From the NCBI GenBank assembly GCA_003194525.1, contig NBIV01000002.1, forward strand, positions 1 to 64,000: DNA of 64,000 nt, written 5' to 3'. The stretch comes from Gracilariopsis chorda. Lineage: Eukaryota > Rhodophyta > Florideophyceae > Gracilariales > Gracilariaceae. The notes below the pieces were generated by a model. It saw nothing but the letters and a program-made list of their open reading frames with translations. It did not search any database and was not told where the DNA came from. The position numbers and the translations under genes were made by a program. Of this stretch, positions 32,481 to 44,477 are shown in pieces (the first letter of the stretch is position 1; each line of letters opens with the position of its first letter).

Positions 32481-33870
32481 CACGAGACCAAACGTATACT
32501 CAGACTACAGGGGAACACCCACTACTGCAAACTGTGCATATACGTGCGGGACCTCATGCATAGCTTGCAAGCACTATTCGTGCTCACGGAACCACGCCTA
32601 ACGGATGGCAGCGTGCAAGCACCCAAGCGATGGGACGACGCCGATCGAGACGCAAGATCGGCAATCGTACAGAACCTGGGCACTCAACCTATCCTCGCTG
32701 TCTCCTAGATACTAGAACGGGAGTACTGCTCTGCTTTAGAGGTGTAGACAAAACTAGAGTCCAAATACAAGAAGGATTCCATTCAATCCAAACTAACCCT
32801 CCGGCAGAATCTTAGCACATTAACCTTTAAAGATGATGAGGACACACAGGAACACCTCATTGAATTGGAAACAACTTACTGGGAACTTGCCAGACTTGGT
32901 GATTCACTGACGGACAAAGAGCAAACTGCCACTCTGCTTTGCTTCTTACACAACTCACTTACGGCCATAAAGCTACCAGAAGGTGCTACGATCATGGAGT
33001 ACGACCAAGTAGTATCACTTGTCCGTTCTGAGATGGATCTTCGGATAAAAAGAGCCTCTACGTCCTCCTTAAGAACTGAAGTAACCAAAAAAGACAGCAT
33101 CCACCCATATTCCAGAGGGAGAAAGTCTACCATTTGGCGCAAGCAACTCTCTCAAAGAAGAAAGACAGGAGTCCAATGCTGGAGATGCGGACAAATAGGA
33201 CACATCCGTTCTGAGTGTTGGTCACGAAAGAAGAACCATACCAACAACGTGGAGCAACAAACTCAACGAAACTCTAAGCAGAACAAGAACCACCACGAGG
33301 AGCGAAACAAAAACGCAGGCAGAAACTGGGACACGCACCATAACCCACGACAAGCAAATAACAATCGTAAAAACACTGAGCAAAGTGGTCCCTACCGAGG
33401 TTTCGTTGCCATAGCAAGTGCAAGTCTTCATTATGATGACAGCATACCAATATGGCTAGAGGTAGGCGCAAGTCACGTCTTCCTCAAAGACAAGTACCTG
33501 TTTTGGGACTATCAACCCAGTACAACACAAACAGTAAACACTTGTGACCACACGTCTGATATAATAGGCTTTGGAAAAATAGAACTACCGCTTGGGGATG
33601 GGATACTATTACCTCTGAAGCATACGCCATCCTTTGGCTCTAACCTCGTATCCCTCTCCGTGCTTTCAAGGCAGGCAGACTTGCAATTTTTCAACAGCCA
33701 AGAGACTTGGATGTTTATCATGAATGAATGCTCAACTGGCGAAGAGCTTTACCAGTCCACACCAAAGGACGGACTTAACCCTTTGCCATGTCACATACCT
33801 CCCCCTCGTGCACAAACGTCGTCACACTCTCTAGGAAACACTGTCAGGGACTGGAATCAGAAAAATTGAC
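32481..33870 (+). pseudogene. Copia 2 gag and protease region
   Basis: Gag with a long open part from 32865 (METTYWELARLGDSLTDKEQ), a clear zinc knuckle (CWRCGQIGHIRSEC at about 33177-33218), an Asn/Lys/Gln-rich linker and a copia protease-like region (SIPIWLEVGASHVFLKDKYL). Some breaks around it. Confidence 0.78.
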
Positions 33871-36450
33871 ATCCCGATCACGATAGGCTGCTATCTTGCA
33901 TCTACCAATGCGCTGGAGTACCCAAACTCTTCTTGATAGAAAAAACCATGTTTTCTGTAACCCATGCATCGACGCTGGTACCAAATGTGCTTTACTCACA
34001 CAATCTGACTCGGTCACGGATGAACCATTGGAACTAACACACACGAACCTCACCGGCCCCATAACCCCGACCTCCCTACAAGGTTCTAAGTACATGCAGG
34101 TACTTAGGGAGGATAACACAATGGTAAGATCCGTTTACTTTCTCGACGAAACGAATCAGTTCTTCAAGTCAGTACGTTAGTACAAAGCTCCCGCAGAGAA
34201 TGAACTCTCTCCAAACCGGATATACCGCGTTTGCCAAGACGAGGCTGGTGAGAATAGGTCCGACGACTTCGTCACCTATGCCGTGGAGAACGGAATGATA
34301 CTCGAATTTACTCTCCCGTATGCGCATCAAAAAAACTGTGTCGCGGTAGAAATCATCGAGGACGAGTGAAAGGTGGTGCGAACTTTCCTGTTCTCTTCAA
34401 AGTTGCCTCACCAGCTATGGGAAGAAGCCATCTCGCATGTCAACTACCTAAGTAGCCGCTTAACAAATCACCAAATAGGAATGAAGGTCCCCTTCAAACT
34501 ATGGTTCGGACGAAAGCCTGAATTTACCATTATACTGAAATTCGGACAACAGAGACATACGTGCATGTATTGGTACGAGACGGTAGCGAACAAGAAGCTC
34601 CTACCCCGCACTGTTCCAGGTAATTTTGTTGGGATGCATAGCCCACGAACCCTGTCAAGATTCTACGTTCCTTCGATCGGAAAAGTTATAAAGTGCCGCC
34701 AGACAGACTTCAAAGTGAATAAGGAAGCCCTTCCATCCATCAATGAACTAATAGACTTCTCTTCCGTTCGTCGTCACAAAGCCGAGAGAAGGATGAAGGA
34801 AGATGATGAATAGCATTTGGACTCCTATTTGGCGCATTTTTTGAGTGCCAACTCTCGCTTCATAGATCTTAGGGATGATGGCAGAGTCCCTAAGAGCTTT
34901 GAGGAAGCAAAGTATATGCCATGATTGGCAGAAACAGCCGACAGACGATACAACGCCCTAGTGCAACGAGAAACGTGGAGGGTTGTAGAGAGAAAACCTA
35001 GCATGAAGCATTTACACTTCGTTTAGAGATTCATAGCAAAAAAATTGAGCCCTGATACTTCATAGATACTTCCAAAAGCACGCTGCGTAGCACAAGGCGA
35101 CTTACAACGTCCTAACTTTGACTTTGACCCCGACGACCTGTTCAATCCCCTCGCACAACAAGAGACTATCTGTCTCGTCGTCGCCAGAGCTGCAGCTCGA
35201 GGCCTAATGGTGGAGGCGATGGACTTAAGCAACGCGTACCTCTACGGGGATCTGGACGAACCTTTAATAATGGAGCAACCAAAAAACACCTCTGGATCCT
35301 CATTCGTCCCTAGCAAAGTATTCTTGCTGCTCTAATCTCTCTTTGGGGCACGCCAAGCCGGGAAGATATGGAGCTCACTACTACGTAAGGCACTTTTACG
35401 ACTAGCACACAATATAGTACGGATAGTCGCCTTTACATATATAAATCTACAATTGGTACATTGACACTAGTGATCGTTGTGGATGACATCTTGGTGTCAT
35501 TTGATTCGCGTTCTCTACTTTATTATTTCAAAGTGGAGATGCAGAAGCTGTTCGAGGTCAAGCTTCTTAAACAAGTTAAGTCAATCATCGGAGTTAAAAT
35601 TGAGAGAAACGACACCGGCGTCAAGTTCCTGCAGACTAGATACGTCAAAACGATCTTGCAAGAAAACGTATTGAGCAACTCAAACCGTGCACTGACACCA
35701 TTAACTTCTCAATAAGACCTCACAGTTTGACGAGAAGACAAACACAGTCCTCAACCCGGCATTCATAATCGATACCGGAAGATGATTGGCAACATACCCC
35801 AATTGGCCGTTTCGTCCAGACCAGGCATAGCGTTTGGAGCATCTATGCTAGCGAAGAAAGCCTACGACCCATACATGAGGCACGTCGGATTTTGAAAGAG
35901 AATGCTTAGGGAATTGAAGAGTACAAATAATTTCTGCTCTTTCTTTCCCACGCATACCATAGCGTCAATGGATGCATATTCCGATGCGGATTGGGCGGTA
36001 TATCATGAGAAAAGAAATTCTGCGACTGAATTGTTGAGCAAAGTGAATTAAGCACCGGTCATGTGAAAAACCAAAAACACCAACGCTTTTCACGTTTTCG
36101 TCTCGAAAAGCAAAGTATATTTCACTTTCGTATTGCAGTAAAATGCCTAAGTGTTTACGGAGATGCTTTTTGGAATTGCGCAACGAAGCCGTTCTGGACT
36201 ATGAACCAGTAATACACCCAATATATATTTCCAGAGAACATTTGACTGCATTGGCGATGGTTAGGAACTTCAAGATCTTGGAAAGAAACAAACACATTGC
36301 CTTCAAATTTCACCACGTCAAAGAATTGATTAAGTCCAATTTTGTCGATGTGAAATCAATTAGAACTGTGGTGTCAACTGCTGACGTATTTATGAATTCT
36401 TTATGCTACGAAGTTTTAACGCCATTATTGTTTCTTTTTCACTCTTTTTC
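33871..36450 (+). pseudogene. Copia 2 integrase, reverse transcriptase and RNase H region
   Basis: Integrase phrases (PLELTHTNLTGPITPTSLQG, LPHQLWEEAISHVNYLSSRL), then reverse transcriptase (MVEAMDLSNAYLYGDLDEPL, TLVIVVDDILVSFDSRSLLY, QKLFEVKLLKQVKSIIGVKI) and the end of RNase H (ERNKHIAFKFHHVKELIKSN). Broken at several places. Confidence 0.75.
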
Positions 36451-36734
36451 TTAAACTACGCATTATATTATCAAATTAGAGGTTTTCTTGACTTTACTGT
36501 TTTTTTTTCTCTCTGTGTTTTTATATCTTTTGAATTTTGAAATTTGTTTTTAAGTGCGGCTACATTGATTTTCTCGCAATATCGCTTAATAAAATTGAAA
36601 CCTATAACTTTTCAGTAAGATATCAATTGTTTTTGAGTGGTTTTACTGTATGGAATTTTTTTAAGATAGCTACTACGTGAGTTAGATATAGTGTAGCGCA
36701 ACAAGATTCTAACAAAGTCATTCGCGAGAGACGG

Positions 36735-36872
36735 TGTGAATGTACTGACTGTAGCCGCTCATTTGAACCAGCCACAGGGTCCACACACTAGACTTATAGA
36801 TATTGAATAAAAAGATCGACTGTTCTCACTCTCCCCAAGAAGAAAGAGGCGGACAGAGCGACAAGCGCTACA
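36735..36872 (+). repeat. Copia 2 right LTR
   Basis: 138 bp, starts TGTGAATGT and ends GCGCTACA. Followed by the target duplication tgtgc. Confidence 0.85.
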
Positions 36873-36877
36873 TGTGC

Positions 36878-37740
36878 CATATTGTTTCTCGGGCTTGTTG
36901 AAGAGAAGTATGGCGCACCGCATCGCAGTTCACAGTGCCAAATCATAGTTCGTTTCACTGCAAGTAGGGCCCAGCGCAACGTGTTGGACGTTAAAAATTT
37001 TTTGCCTGCAACACATGTAAGCACTTCACTAAAACGTTCTGTCTGCATAATATGCACTTCGACAAATCGGTTTTTCGTTTATTTTTCGAAGAGGTGAAGA
37101 GGAATTAGGATGGACAGACGTGACGAGCACATCATTTGAGAATGAGACGGCAACACTAACGGCTATCCTACGAAAAGCTTTGGAATCCTTGGTGACAGAG
37201 CTGGCTAATCAGCATTTGTTACAAAAGCTGATGAACCAGCTCTGTTCTGTCATACGTGAGCGACATCATCTTGGTTATTCATTAATAGAACAAGCCCATC
37301 TCTTATGATAATGATCTAAGTGTCACTTTCGGTCTCAAATTGAAGCTAAACAAACAGGAACACGTCGGAACTAACCAATGGGCCTACCAAGCCTGTCTCT
37401 GATGTAATACTACCCAGAACCAAGTGAGTAAAACTTGATGAGTTTGAAATGTATACTCCACTTACCATAGTAGCAACAAAAATACACGAAAGGCATAGTC
37501 CACAGTATGCTTCCTTCAACCACAGTTTTGGTTGCTGCTGCTTAACACGCTACATGTGGCGCGCAATTCAACAGCAGCAGCAATAAGCCAACTGTACCTG
37601 GAAGCGAAAAACATGCCCGACTTTTCTCGCTGGCTTTGCACGTTTTGGAGCACCATGCCATGTTTGATCAATCGTCAATGTCTGGCTCTGTAGTTCGGCG
37701 TATATTGTTCCGAGAAGCTCCGCACACGCTCACTTCAAAT
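36878..37740. other. Intergenic
   Basis: No recognised gene between copia 2 and the promoter of the Cys-Cys repeat gene. Only short frames. Confidence 0.5.
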
Positions 37741-37743
37741 AAG

Positions 37744-37750
37744 TATAAAT
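37744..37750 (+). promoter_or_regulatory. TATA box of the Cys-Cys repeat gene
   Basis: tataaat, 134 bp before the ATG at 37884, in a locally GC-balanced region. No other gene lies downstream. Confidence 0.55.
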
Positions 37751-37883
37751 ACCGCGAGTTCATCACTTCATCGAAGCCCATCTAATCATACCAAGCATTC
37801 CAGGGGCGTCAAAACCACTGAGAAGACTTGTCTTCATCAAGAACTCAACCTTTCGCACAATTCAACAGCATCTTGGATCACTA

Positions 37884-38351
37884 ATGGAGAAGAAGTTAGG
37901 ACTAACTGTGCTTCTTGGCCTTCTTCTTCTGGCACACAGTGCAACAAGTCTGAGATGCAATGGAAGATCATACAACCCGAATATCAATAAATGTTGTGCC
38001 GGACGGGTGGTGTCAGCATCTCGTTCCGATCGCTGTTGCGGAACTCGTGCGTACAACCCAGACATCTCTAGATGTTGTGCAGGACGGGTGGTGTTAGCAT
38101 CTCGTTTCAATCGCTGTTGCGGAACTCGTGCGTACAACCCAGACATCTCTAGATGTTGTGCAGGACGGGTGGTGTTAGCATCTCGTTTCAATCGCTGTTG
38201 TGGAACTCGTGCGTACAACCCAGACATCTCTAGATGTTGTGCAGGACGGGTGGTGTTAGCATCTCGTTTCAATCGCTGTTGTGGAACTCGTGCGTACAAC
38301 CCAACTATTTATTCGTGTTGTTCTGGTAGAGTGGTCCTTGGAAGGTGTTAA
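37884..38351 (+). CDS. Secreted galaxin-like Cys-Cys tandem-repeat protein
   Basis: 155 residues from a clear ATG. Residues 1-23 are a signal peptide (MEKKLGLTVLLGLLLLAHSA then TSL). The mature part is almost only repeats. Units of 27 residues each hold two adjacent-cysteine pairs, CCGTRAYNP and RCCAGRVV. The CCG pairs fall at residues 51, 78, 105 and 132, the CCA/CCS pairs at 37, 64, 91, 118 and 145. The first unit has RCNGRSYNP and the last is cut short (VVLGRC). This Cys-Cys spacing with a conserved aromatic-Asn-Pro resembles galaxin repeats of coral skeletal matrix proteins. Paired cysteines suggest a rigid, disulfide-rich wall or matrix protein. The homology is by pattern only. No catalytic motif. 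The middle units are almost identical in DNA, indicating recent unit duplication. Confidence 0.8.
   Translation: MEKKLGLTVLLGLLLLAHSATSLRCNGRSYNPNINKCCAGRVVSASRSDRCCGTRAYNPDISRCCAGRVVLASRFNRCCGTRAYNPDISRCCAGRVVLASRFNRCCGTRAYNPDISRCCAGRVVLASRFNRCCGTRAYNPTIYSCCSGRVVLGRC
38034..38300 (+). repeat. 81-bp coding tandem repeat
   Basis: Just over three near-identical 81-bp units (tgttgcggaactcgtgcgta...), in frame, each encoding 27 residues. Differences between the middle units are few and mostly silent (for example tgcgga versus tgtgga), pointing to very recent unequal exchange. Confidence 0.85.
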
Positions 38352-38784
38352 GAACTTCTTAATTTGTTGCTCTGATGGTTGCGGAGTATACATAACGTGA
38401 TTGAAGTTCATTGAACCTAGAACCTGGGTAAGAATTGTGTGAAGCCAAAACGGAATTGATCAGATCAGCTTTCTCCATTTTCGTTTTGCTTGCTGAATTG
38501 CAAAAATGGAGAACATATGTTGCAAACATGGCTACATAACTACAAGATCTTGCAATAGCTCTGCAATTTTTGGGTAGAGCATTTGCTATGCGTACTCAAA
38601 TTAAGCTTACCCTTGGTACCGTTGGTAAAGGTTAGACCGCTACCCGGAGTAGAAAAACTGTAACGGAGTAAACAAATTATGAGAACAACTCGTCATGAAT
38701 ACCGATGATACCCATCGATTACATCAAGATTGTCAAAATGGTCTTCCTCCTGGTGCTTAGCACAAAGGCTATCCTTCCTGTCTC
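38352..38784. other. Intergenic, 3' of the Cys-Cys repeat gene
   Basis: No gene. It holds ttggtaccgttggta near 38614, the third instance of the accaacggtac-type motif. Confidence 0.5.
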
Positions 38785-39420
38785 TCTGCTTCAAACTGAA
38801 TTCAAAACTTAGCGCAAGGTCTTACCATTCACTGTTTCATTGAAAGGATGAAGCCAGGCATTCTTAAGCAGAAAGCGGCCGAATGTTCTAACCGGAATTA
38901 TGGAAGAACATCGCGCACGTTGCAACCTGAGGGTCACACTCAACGCACGTTGGAACTATGAGGCTATGCTTCTATAACCACACTGCAGAGCTAGCAGCGT
39001 TTTGGCGAGTTCTATAGAAAGCAGCAATGAAAGCCTGCTGTGGGTGAAGAGGCACAATTAGATTTGCTACGGACTCGAGAAGCCTCGTGCAAGGCCTGCA
39101 AACGTCCCAACGGAGCCAAACACGTCAGCATCAGGATATCTCAGAATGTCTTATATTGATAACAAACGATTGCTGCTGCCAAGTTGAATGGGTACCAGGA
39201 CACTGCGGGTTACCATGAAACGAGGCTGTCGAGGACCCTGCGAAAAAATGCCTCGGATTATCAACTGAGCAGCAGCTACAAAAAGAGATCAACTTTCTAG
39301 AGGTGAAGCAAAGAATCCGATCCGCCTTAAAAGGGCAGAGCCAAGAAGCGAAGTTCCGGAGGCGTTGCTGAATACGGCGACGACAATAGCGCATACTTAT
39401 TTCACGCAAATATTTACCGG
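38785..39420 (+). pseudogene. LINE (non-LTR) RNase H fragment
   Basis: Plus-strand readings carry RNase H landmarks of a LINE: TAELAAFWRVL, then RFATDSRSLVQGLQTSQRSQ, then CQVEWVPGHCGLP followed by NEAVEDPAKKCLGLSTEQQ. W-V-P-G-H-C-G-x-P-x-N-E is the usual RNase H end of I/Tad/jockey-like elements. At least three stop codons interrupt (after FWRVL, before RGTIRF, in GLPWNE-adjacent readings), so it is dead. The upstream end matches the block at 25.7 kb. Reverse transcriptase is not visible, so this is a 5'-truncated copy, common for LINEs. No poly(A) tail was seen. Confidence 0.6.
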
Positions 39421-39479
39421 TGCTACAGACTATTTATACGTCTATGCACAACTGGAAATATTTCTGCCCGCTCGGATGT

Positions 39480-40070
39480 GGGCTCAATATACTAAATAGT
39501 GTAGACCGTTTCGTTCTTCGATACCACCTGTGAAGTCGGAAGCCGAGGGGGCAGTCAGGTTCCATCAGACACCTGCCGGTGGTTCTGGTTTACGGGCTCC
39601 CGGCCGTTCTTCTAATAGGATTCCTGTCTAGCTACCTATATGTCTGGCTGGGTTTGTAGACGTTTGTGGCTCTGTAGTGTGGGACGGAACCCAAAACAGG
39701 TACAGGGTTCCGCCACCTAAAAAGCCTGGGTAGGCAGCAGTAGAGTAGGTAGCCGTCTGCACCCGAACCGTTCCCAATTGGGAAACAGCGTCGTGGTACT
39801 AAAACCACGGCAGGACCGCCTCTCAGTAATCGAGGCATCGAACCTCACCATTTCACGACAAACATCTTGCCTAGCTCGCCACAGGGTTGCAGGATTCTCA
39901 AACTGGAAGCACTCCAACTGGGTTCAACTTGATTCCGTTCGAATCAAGTTGAATTCAATTTTCTTCTTTCGGCTCCTGCCCTGCATGACCGGGTTCTGCA
40001 CCACACCGCCGACGATCAGTGTCCCGGCGTACAGAACTTTCACCTCTCCGAGAGAGGCAAGGTTTTGAAG
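39480..40070. repeat. Hairpin-rich non-coding block
   Basis: Dense perfect stem-loops: 39923-39953 (13-bp arms ttcaacttgattc, loop cgttc), 39685-39712 (8-bp arms cggaaccc), gtggtactaaaaccac, cccaattggg, gcctc...gaggc and cctctccgagagagg. No coding sequence. The style matches the LTR family at 60238, but I found no direct alignment, so this may be an LTR of another hairpin-rich family. Confidence 0.5.
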
Positions 40071-42653
40071 CCAAATTAATAGTAAGAACATGGGCAGAAT
40101 AGCTTCTGGTTTATGTAGAGAGAGAAGGATTCTTTTTACAGCAACCCCTACACAAGTCCTGGAATTTGGGACACGAGCTCATATAAGCACTCACGTACAC
40201 TTTCTGAAATGTACCCCACTTCCTTCACGAAAGAAGAGCAAGTCCCTCCTGAAGACCCAGGCTCTCCAACACAGTTGGACATGGGTGTACGCAAGGAAAA
40301 GGGTCGGTGCTCAAATTTTTTACTCTGGGCTTCATCAGATCCTTGGGTTACCGGAGGTACGTGTAGTTGTATAAAGTGAAATTCCCATGCCTCAACTTTG
40401 TTAGGTCTGACTCTGGTATCTATTGATCGAATTGGCAAGTTCTTTTAGTTTCTTTACCTCGACTAGCCTAAACGGATACGGGACAAGTACTACTATCACA
40501 TGAGATGCTTGGAGACTAAGCATCAAACGCAGATCACGTGGGCAGAACTACAGCTACCTATCTCTGGTTCAAGCTTGCAAGCTACAAGAGGCAAGGACAG
40601 GAATTTCTAGCTTATAGATCCTTAGGTTTGAACAGACTATCTTTTATTATGAGTAGAAAGAGTACCTTTGATACTGTTCTGCTTCAGATCTATAGAAGGC
40701 AGCAAGACTCTACCTCTTCATCACCCTTCCAACTATCATCATGTTACACTTGGTAGGCTTTCTAGTTAGATCTCCACCAAACGACACCGTGTACTAGGCG
40801 CCAACATTAAATCTGTCCCAGGGTTTTGATGTTCCCATTACTCCAAAATGACATTCGTGCTAGTTATCGTGGAGCTTTAACGTTGCTATGAGGTCAGAGG
40901 TACCGAAACATCCGAGAGGCGATTAGGACCAATCAAGTCCATTCAGCATAGTTTGATCTTGAGGTTTAAACACTTACCAATAGCAAACTGGAAAAAGACC
41001 TCACCATTGCTTTGGACTGTGGTAGAACACTCGAAGTGCAGGTACCAAGGGTTTTTACTATTTTACAGCAGCTTCGGATCCTCAGTGTAAAGACCTGTAG
41101 CATTTGTATCTGTTGGTCGCGAAACGTGTAAAATCTTCCCGCACTCCTGGAACACACGTGTGGAGTGTTCCAGCAGCTCCTATCGCATTCTTTGCTTCGC
41201 TGGCCCACCCGTGCTACTATGTTTAAGTAACGCTGGCACCAGAAGATGGAGTTTTATTGGTTATTGTGTAGCTCCAGAGGTTGCTAGAAGCCAATAAAGT
41301 AACCTAAACGCCCATATGAGTAATAAGAAAGTAGTAATGCGTTCCTGTCTTGTTTCAAGTGATTTTAGACGCTTTAAAATGTCAAGGTGAAGCCCTGACC
41401 TCGGTCTGGACTCAGCGAAAAATCACATTTATACGCATACCTCATCCCCCAACCTTTCTCACTTTTTCAATCAATCATTCAACCATCATCTGCATTTACT
41501 GAGGCGTTTGCCGCTAATTGCATACTTGGAGTGCATAATTGCAGTCGTTAACACCAGTTGAAGCGCTTAAAGCATGTAAAAGAGACGAAGAGAGAGTGTG
41601 AACCAAAGTGCTTCTGTCGTCTGCTAACCCCACCAGAGCTTTGCTCGAATAACGGTGTTGGTCGAACGACCTGGCAGTTTCCGGACGGTACAGCTCGATG
41701 GGAACTGTCCGCAGGCGAAGTGCCATGCAAACTTTCCAGCAAAGGGCCAGATTGCGTAGAAAGTGAAAGCAATCCCGCTGCTAGTAGCTCTCCCTTGGAA
41801 GCCTTGTAAGGATTGTACATACCTGCTTCTGGTTATTGCAGGAAGAGACAGCCTGCAGAAATCGCTACACGTCACGAGTGGCTGACCGTAGGCCAGAACT
41901 TTGACTCCTATTGGCTACTGGCATACGTCTCTGGTCGTGCGCCGTTTCAAGAAGATTTGAAGACGTTTTCTGGGATTGAGACTTGTTCTCTCTTTTTTTT
42001 TCATATTTGCTTAGCAGGTTCAGTCCTTTTTGTCCGTGCATTTCCATTTGTTCGCTCTTTCTGTTTATCATTTTCATCTCTACGGGGCTTTCAGCTACGA
42101 GTACACCCTTGTTAGCCTACTTGATTGCTATGTTTTGCCCCCCTGCGTCACCTTTTTGTGATGGCGCCCACATTATCCACAGTTCTTAGTTGGTCTTTCA
42201 ATGAACATTAAAAAGCAGAAAGTTTCTCGTTCGTTTTACCCTTGCGATTAATCGTGAGTGTGGAGTTCTTACGGACTTCAATCACGAGCTTTGCTCGTTC
42301 CCAAAATGCGCCTGCCACCTCCAGTTTTTCAAATACAGTTGGTGATACCCACAAGTCTGTACCACAATCTTTGATATTTTTACGGTCAACGCAATCTCAA
42401 TAAGCCTACGCTAGTCCGTTGAATTGCTTCTGCAACCCCCTCTCCGCAGCATGGGTTCAAGGCCTTCGTCTTTTCTAGTCTGATTTGCAGAAATATGCTA
42501 ATACTAAAGCTATTGCTGCTGCATTCGTGCCACACCAGAAGCTGATTCAGACATGGATTGTATTATTGGCAAAATATATATCGAAGAGCTCGCTACCAGT
42601 ACTAGTAGGGTGCATCTTGTCGTTCTTCAGAAAGGCGTACCTATCACAAGTAA
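40071..42653. other. No recognised gene
   Basis: About 2.6 kb with many short frames and no motif I can name. No RNA gene or repeat seen. Confidence 0.45.
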
Positions 42654-43121
42654 CAGGAATGGGAGACATGGAGATACAGATCACTATACTCGTCACCCGC
42701 CTTGTTGTGGGTACTGGGCGACTGCGTGGGTGCGGTGAGTTGTGGTGACGTACCGTACTTGAGATTGATGCAGGATGTTAACCACTCATATTTAGCTGTA
42801 GCACATGAAGAGTTAGAGTCAATTGTTGGCAAGTATGGGGTGCATCTGGATTCGATATGCAACTTTTTGTATGCTGAGCTGCTGCCATCACCAGTCATGT
42901 ACTGCATGGGAGAAAAATTGTGCAAGAGATTCGACTATATTCGGGAGGCGACGAAAACGGGACAGGAGAGTCGCAATGGTCTCTTCAAAGCAATGTTCAA
43001 GGCGAGGGAAACGAACGAGGGGAGCACTTGTGGTTTTTTCCAAGTAGGGTGCGTCGGGAACCATATGAATCCGTTGTATAAAGCTGAGCCGTTCCATTTT
43101 TGTGCTCTCCTCGTTTCTTAG
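42654..43121 (+). CDS. Hypothetical open frame, no recognised domain
   Basis: An open frame of about 155 codons. The internal phrase QDVNHSYLAVAHEELESIVG and LYAELLPSPVMYCMGEKLCK read like real protein, and the frame is long for this AT-rich region. It lacks a clear ATG at its head: the first part uses TTG at 42702, and ATG for LMQDVN lies further in. It may be the last exon of a gene whose earlier part lies upstream, where two other frames (42485-42748) are open. A GTGAGT...CAG pair at 42734-42776 could be a tiny intron but does not give a consistent frame. I do not recognise the family. No signal peptide or membrane span is evident. Confidence 0.25.
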   Translation, partial: QEWETWRYRSLYSSPALLWVLGDCVGAVSCGDVPYLRLMQDVNHSYLAVAHEELESIVGKYGVHLDSICNFLYAELLPSPVMYCMGEKLCKRFDYIREATKTGQESRNGLFKAMFKARETNEGSTCGFFQVGCVGNHMNPLYKAEPFHFCALLVS

Positions 43122-44477
43122 CAGCTGAGAACATTTGAGGCGACTGGTGACGGTATCGGATAAATCGCTGGGACTTGCGGGAATTGTTAGGTCATTAAGT
43201 TTATCACTATTCAAGTAATAATTATTATTATAAACCCATTGTGTTCTTGGTTGTTCTGAGTGTTATGGATAGGACGGGAGCCAAAAGAATACAAACTGCT
43301 AAAAAGGTATTCTATGCTCCAAAAGGAAAAAACTTCGAAGAAGTACTTCACCTGTGTTTCAATCTCACTCTTTTAACATATAATTAATACTGACGTTCAA
43401 TTCGTATGTGTCACAAACATTCACAAACATTTCATGAATTCCAAACATCCTCCGTCTCCTGGACACCTTTTTCACGTTACTGTGAAGAATGAAAATCGAT
43501 GGTAGTACTCTACTATGCAGTTACAAAATTCCAAAGTAGTTAACAAACGCGTTTTATGCGTGAAAATATTATATAGTTTTACAGACGGTCGGAACTGTTA
43601 TAGAAGTAAAATACATATTCGGGCTTACGTTAAAGAATTTGTAAAATATTTTGATTTCAAAAACAGATCCCTGCAACATCTCAAAGAATAGGTATTTGAA
43701 TACATTGACGAGTTCAAACATAAACCAGAAAAATGGAAATGAGGTACAAAGTACTTGATAAATCTGGTTTATGAAAGACAAACGTAATTACAATGGACTT
43801 CATAATTATTTACCTACAATGAAAGCATCCGTGACCTCCACTTTCGAGTATTCATCAGTTACGCCGTACTTTAAGTCAACCTAAATGACTCTGACCAAAG
43901 TGAAATCATTCCAAACCAAAGTTTAGTTCTCAAAATGTGCTTGAATTCTGAACGGCAACGGAATGCGTGCAACGAACTCTAGCACATCATTACTTTTCTG
44001 CCTGGATTGTGTTAAAGCATTTTGAGAACCACTTATCTTCGAGTGGTACGGATTTAAAGAATCACGATCATTTGTAATTGGCCATCGTCTGTGCAATAGA
44101 ATCATGTCAACCAATTGTTTTGGCTATTCTACAGTCAAATAGAGAAGGTCGCTTTCGTGAACAATTTGAACAGTAAACATGCGCTGCCCTACACTACCTG
44201 GAAATAAAATAGCAGCTGTTACCCGCTTAAGAGTTGTTTCAGGCTTTTGTCACTCAGAACGAAGATCAAGCGGCTCGAACGGATTATAATCGTTATCAGC
44301 TCCACACTGATAGAATATTTTTCGGGATTAGACCCATCATCACTCTCAAAACCCTCCATGTTTTCAAGGTTTTGCTTCTCAGAAGGAACGGCTGTGCATC
44401 TTCGATCTAATATACTTTCTTAAATGTTTTGCACCTCTGATATAGTCGTTAGTGAAATCAGTGATCGTGTATGTACC
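43122..44477. other. AT-rich intergenic DNA
   Basis: No gene recognised. It ends with gtacc (44473-44477), the left target duplication of the chromovirus. Confidence 0.5.

Larger units (their letters stand above)
30925..36872 (+). mobile_element. Ty1/copia element 2, broken, complete bounds
   Basis: 5,948-bp copia element with 138-bp LTRs (30925-31062 and 36735-36872) and an exact 5-bp target duplication tgtgc (30920-30924 and 36873-36877). Order: LTR, primer site, leader of about 1.4 kb, gag, protease, integrase, reverse transcriptase, RNase H, AT-rich tail, purine stretch gagagacgg, LTR. The LTRs differ at about 10% of positions, so it is about as old as copia 1. It belongs to the same lineage but is not a recent copy of it. 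Broken at many points (more than ten). Confidence 0.88.

Noticed and set aside
37862-38299. Minus-strand 145-codon repeat frame
   Set aside because: Antisense of the Cys-Cys tandem repeat. The plus strand has the signal peptide and the patterned cysteines.
42734-42776. Possible 42-nt intron (GTGAGT...CAG)
   Set aside because: Removing it gives no longer or more consistent frame in any phase.
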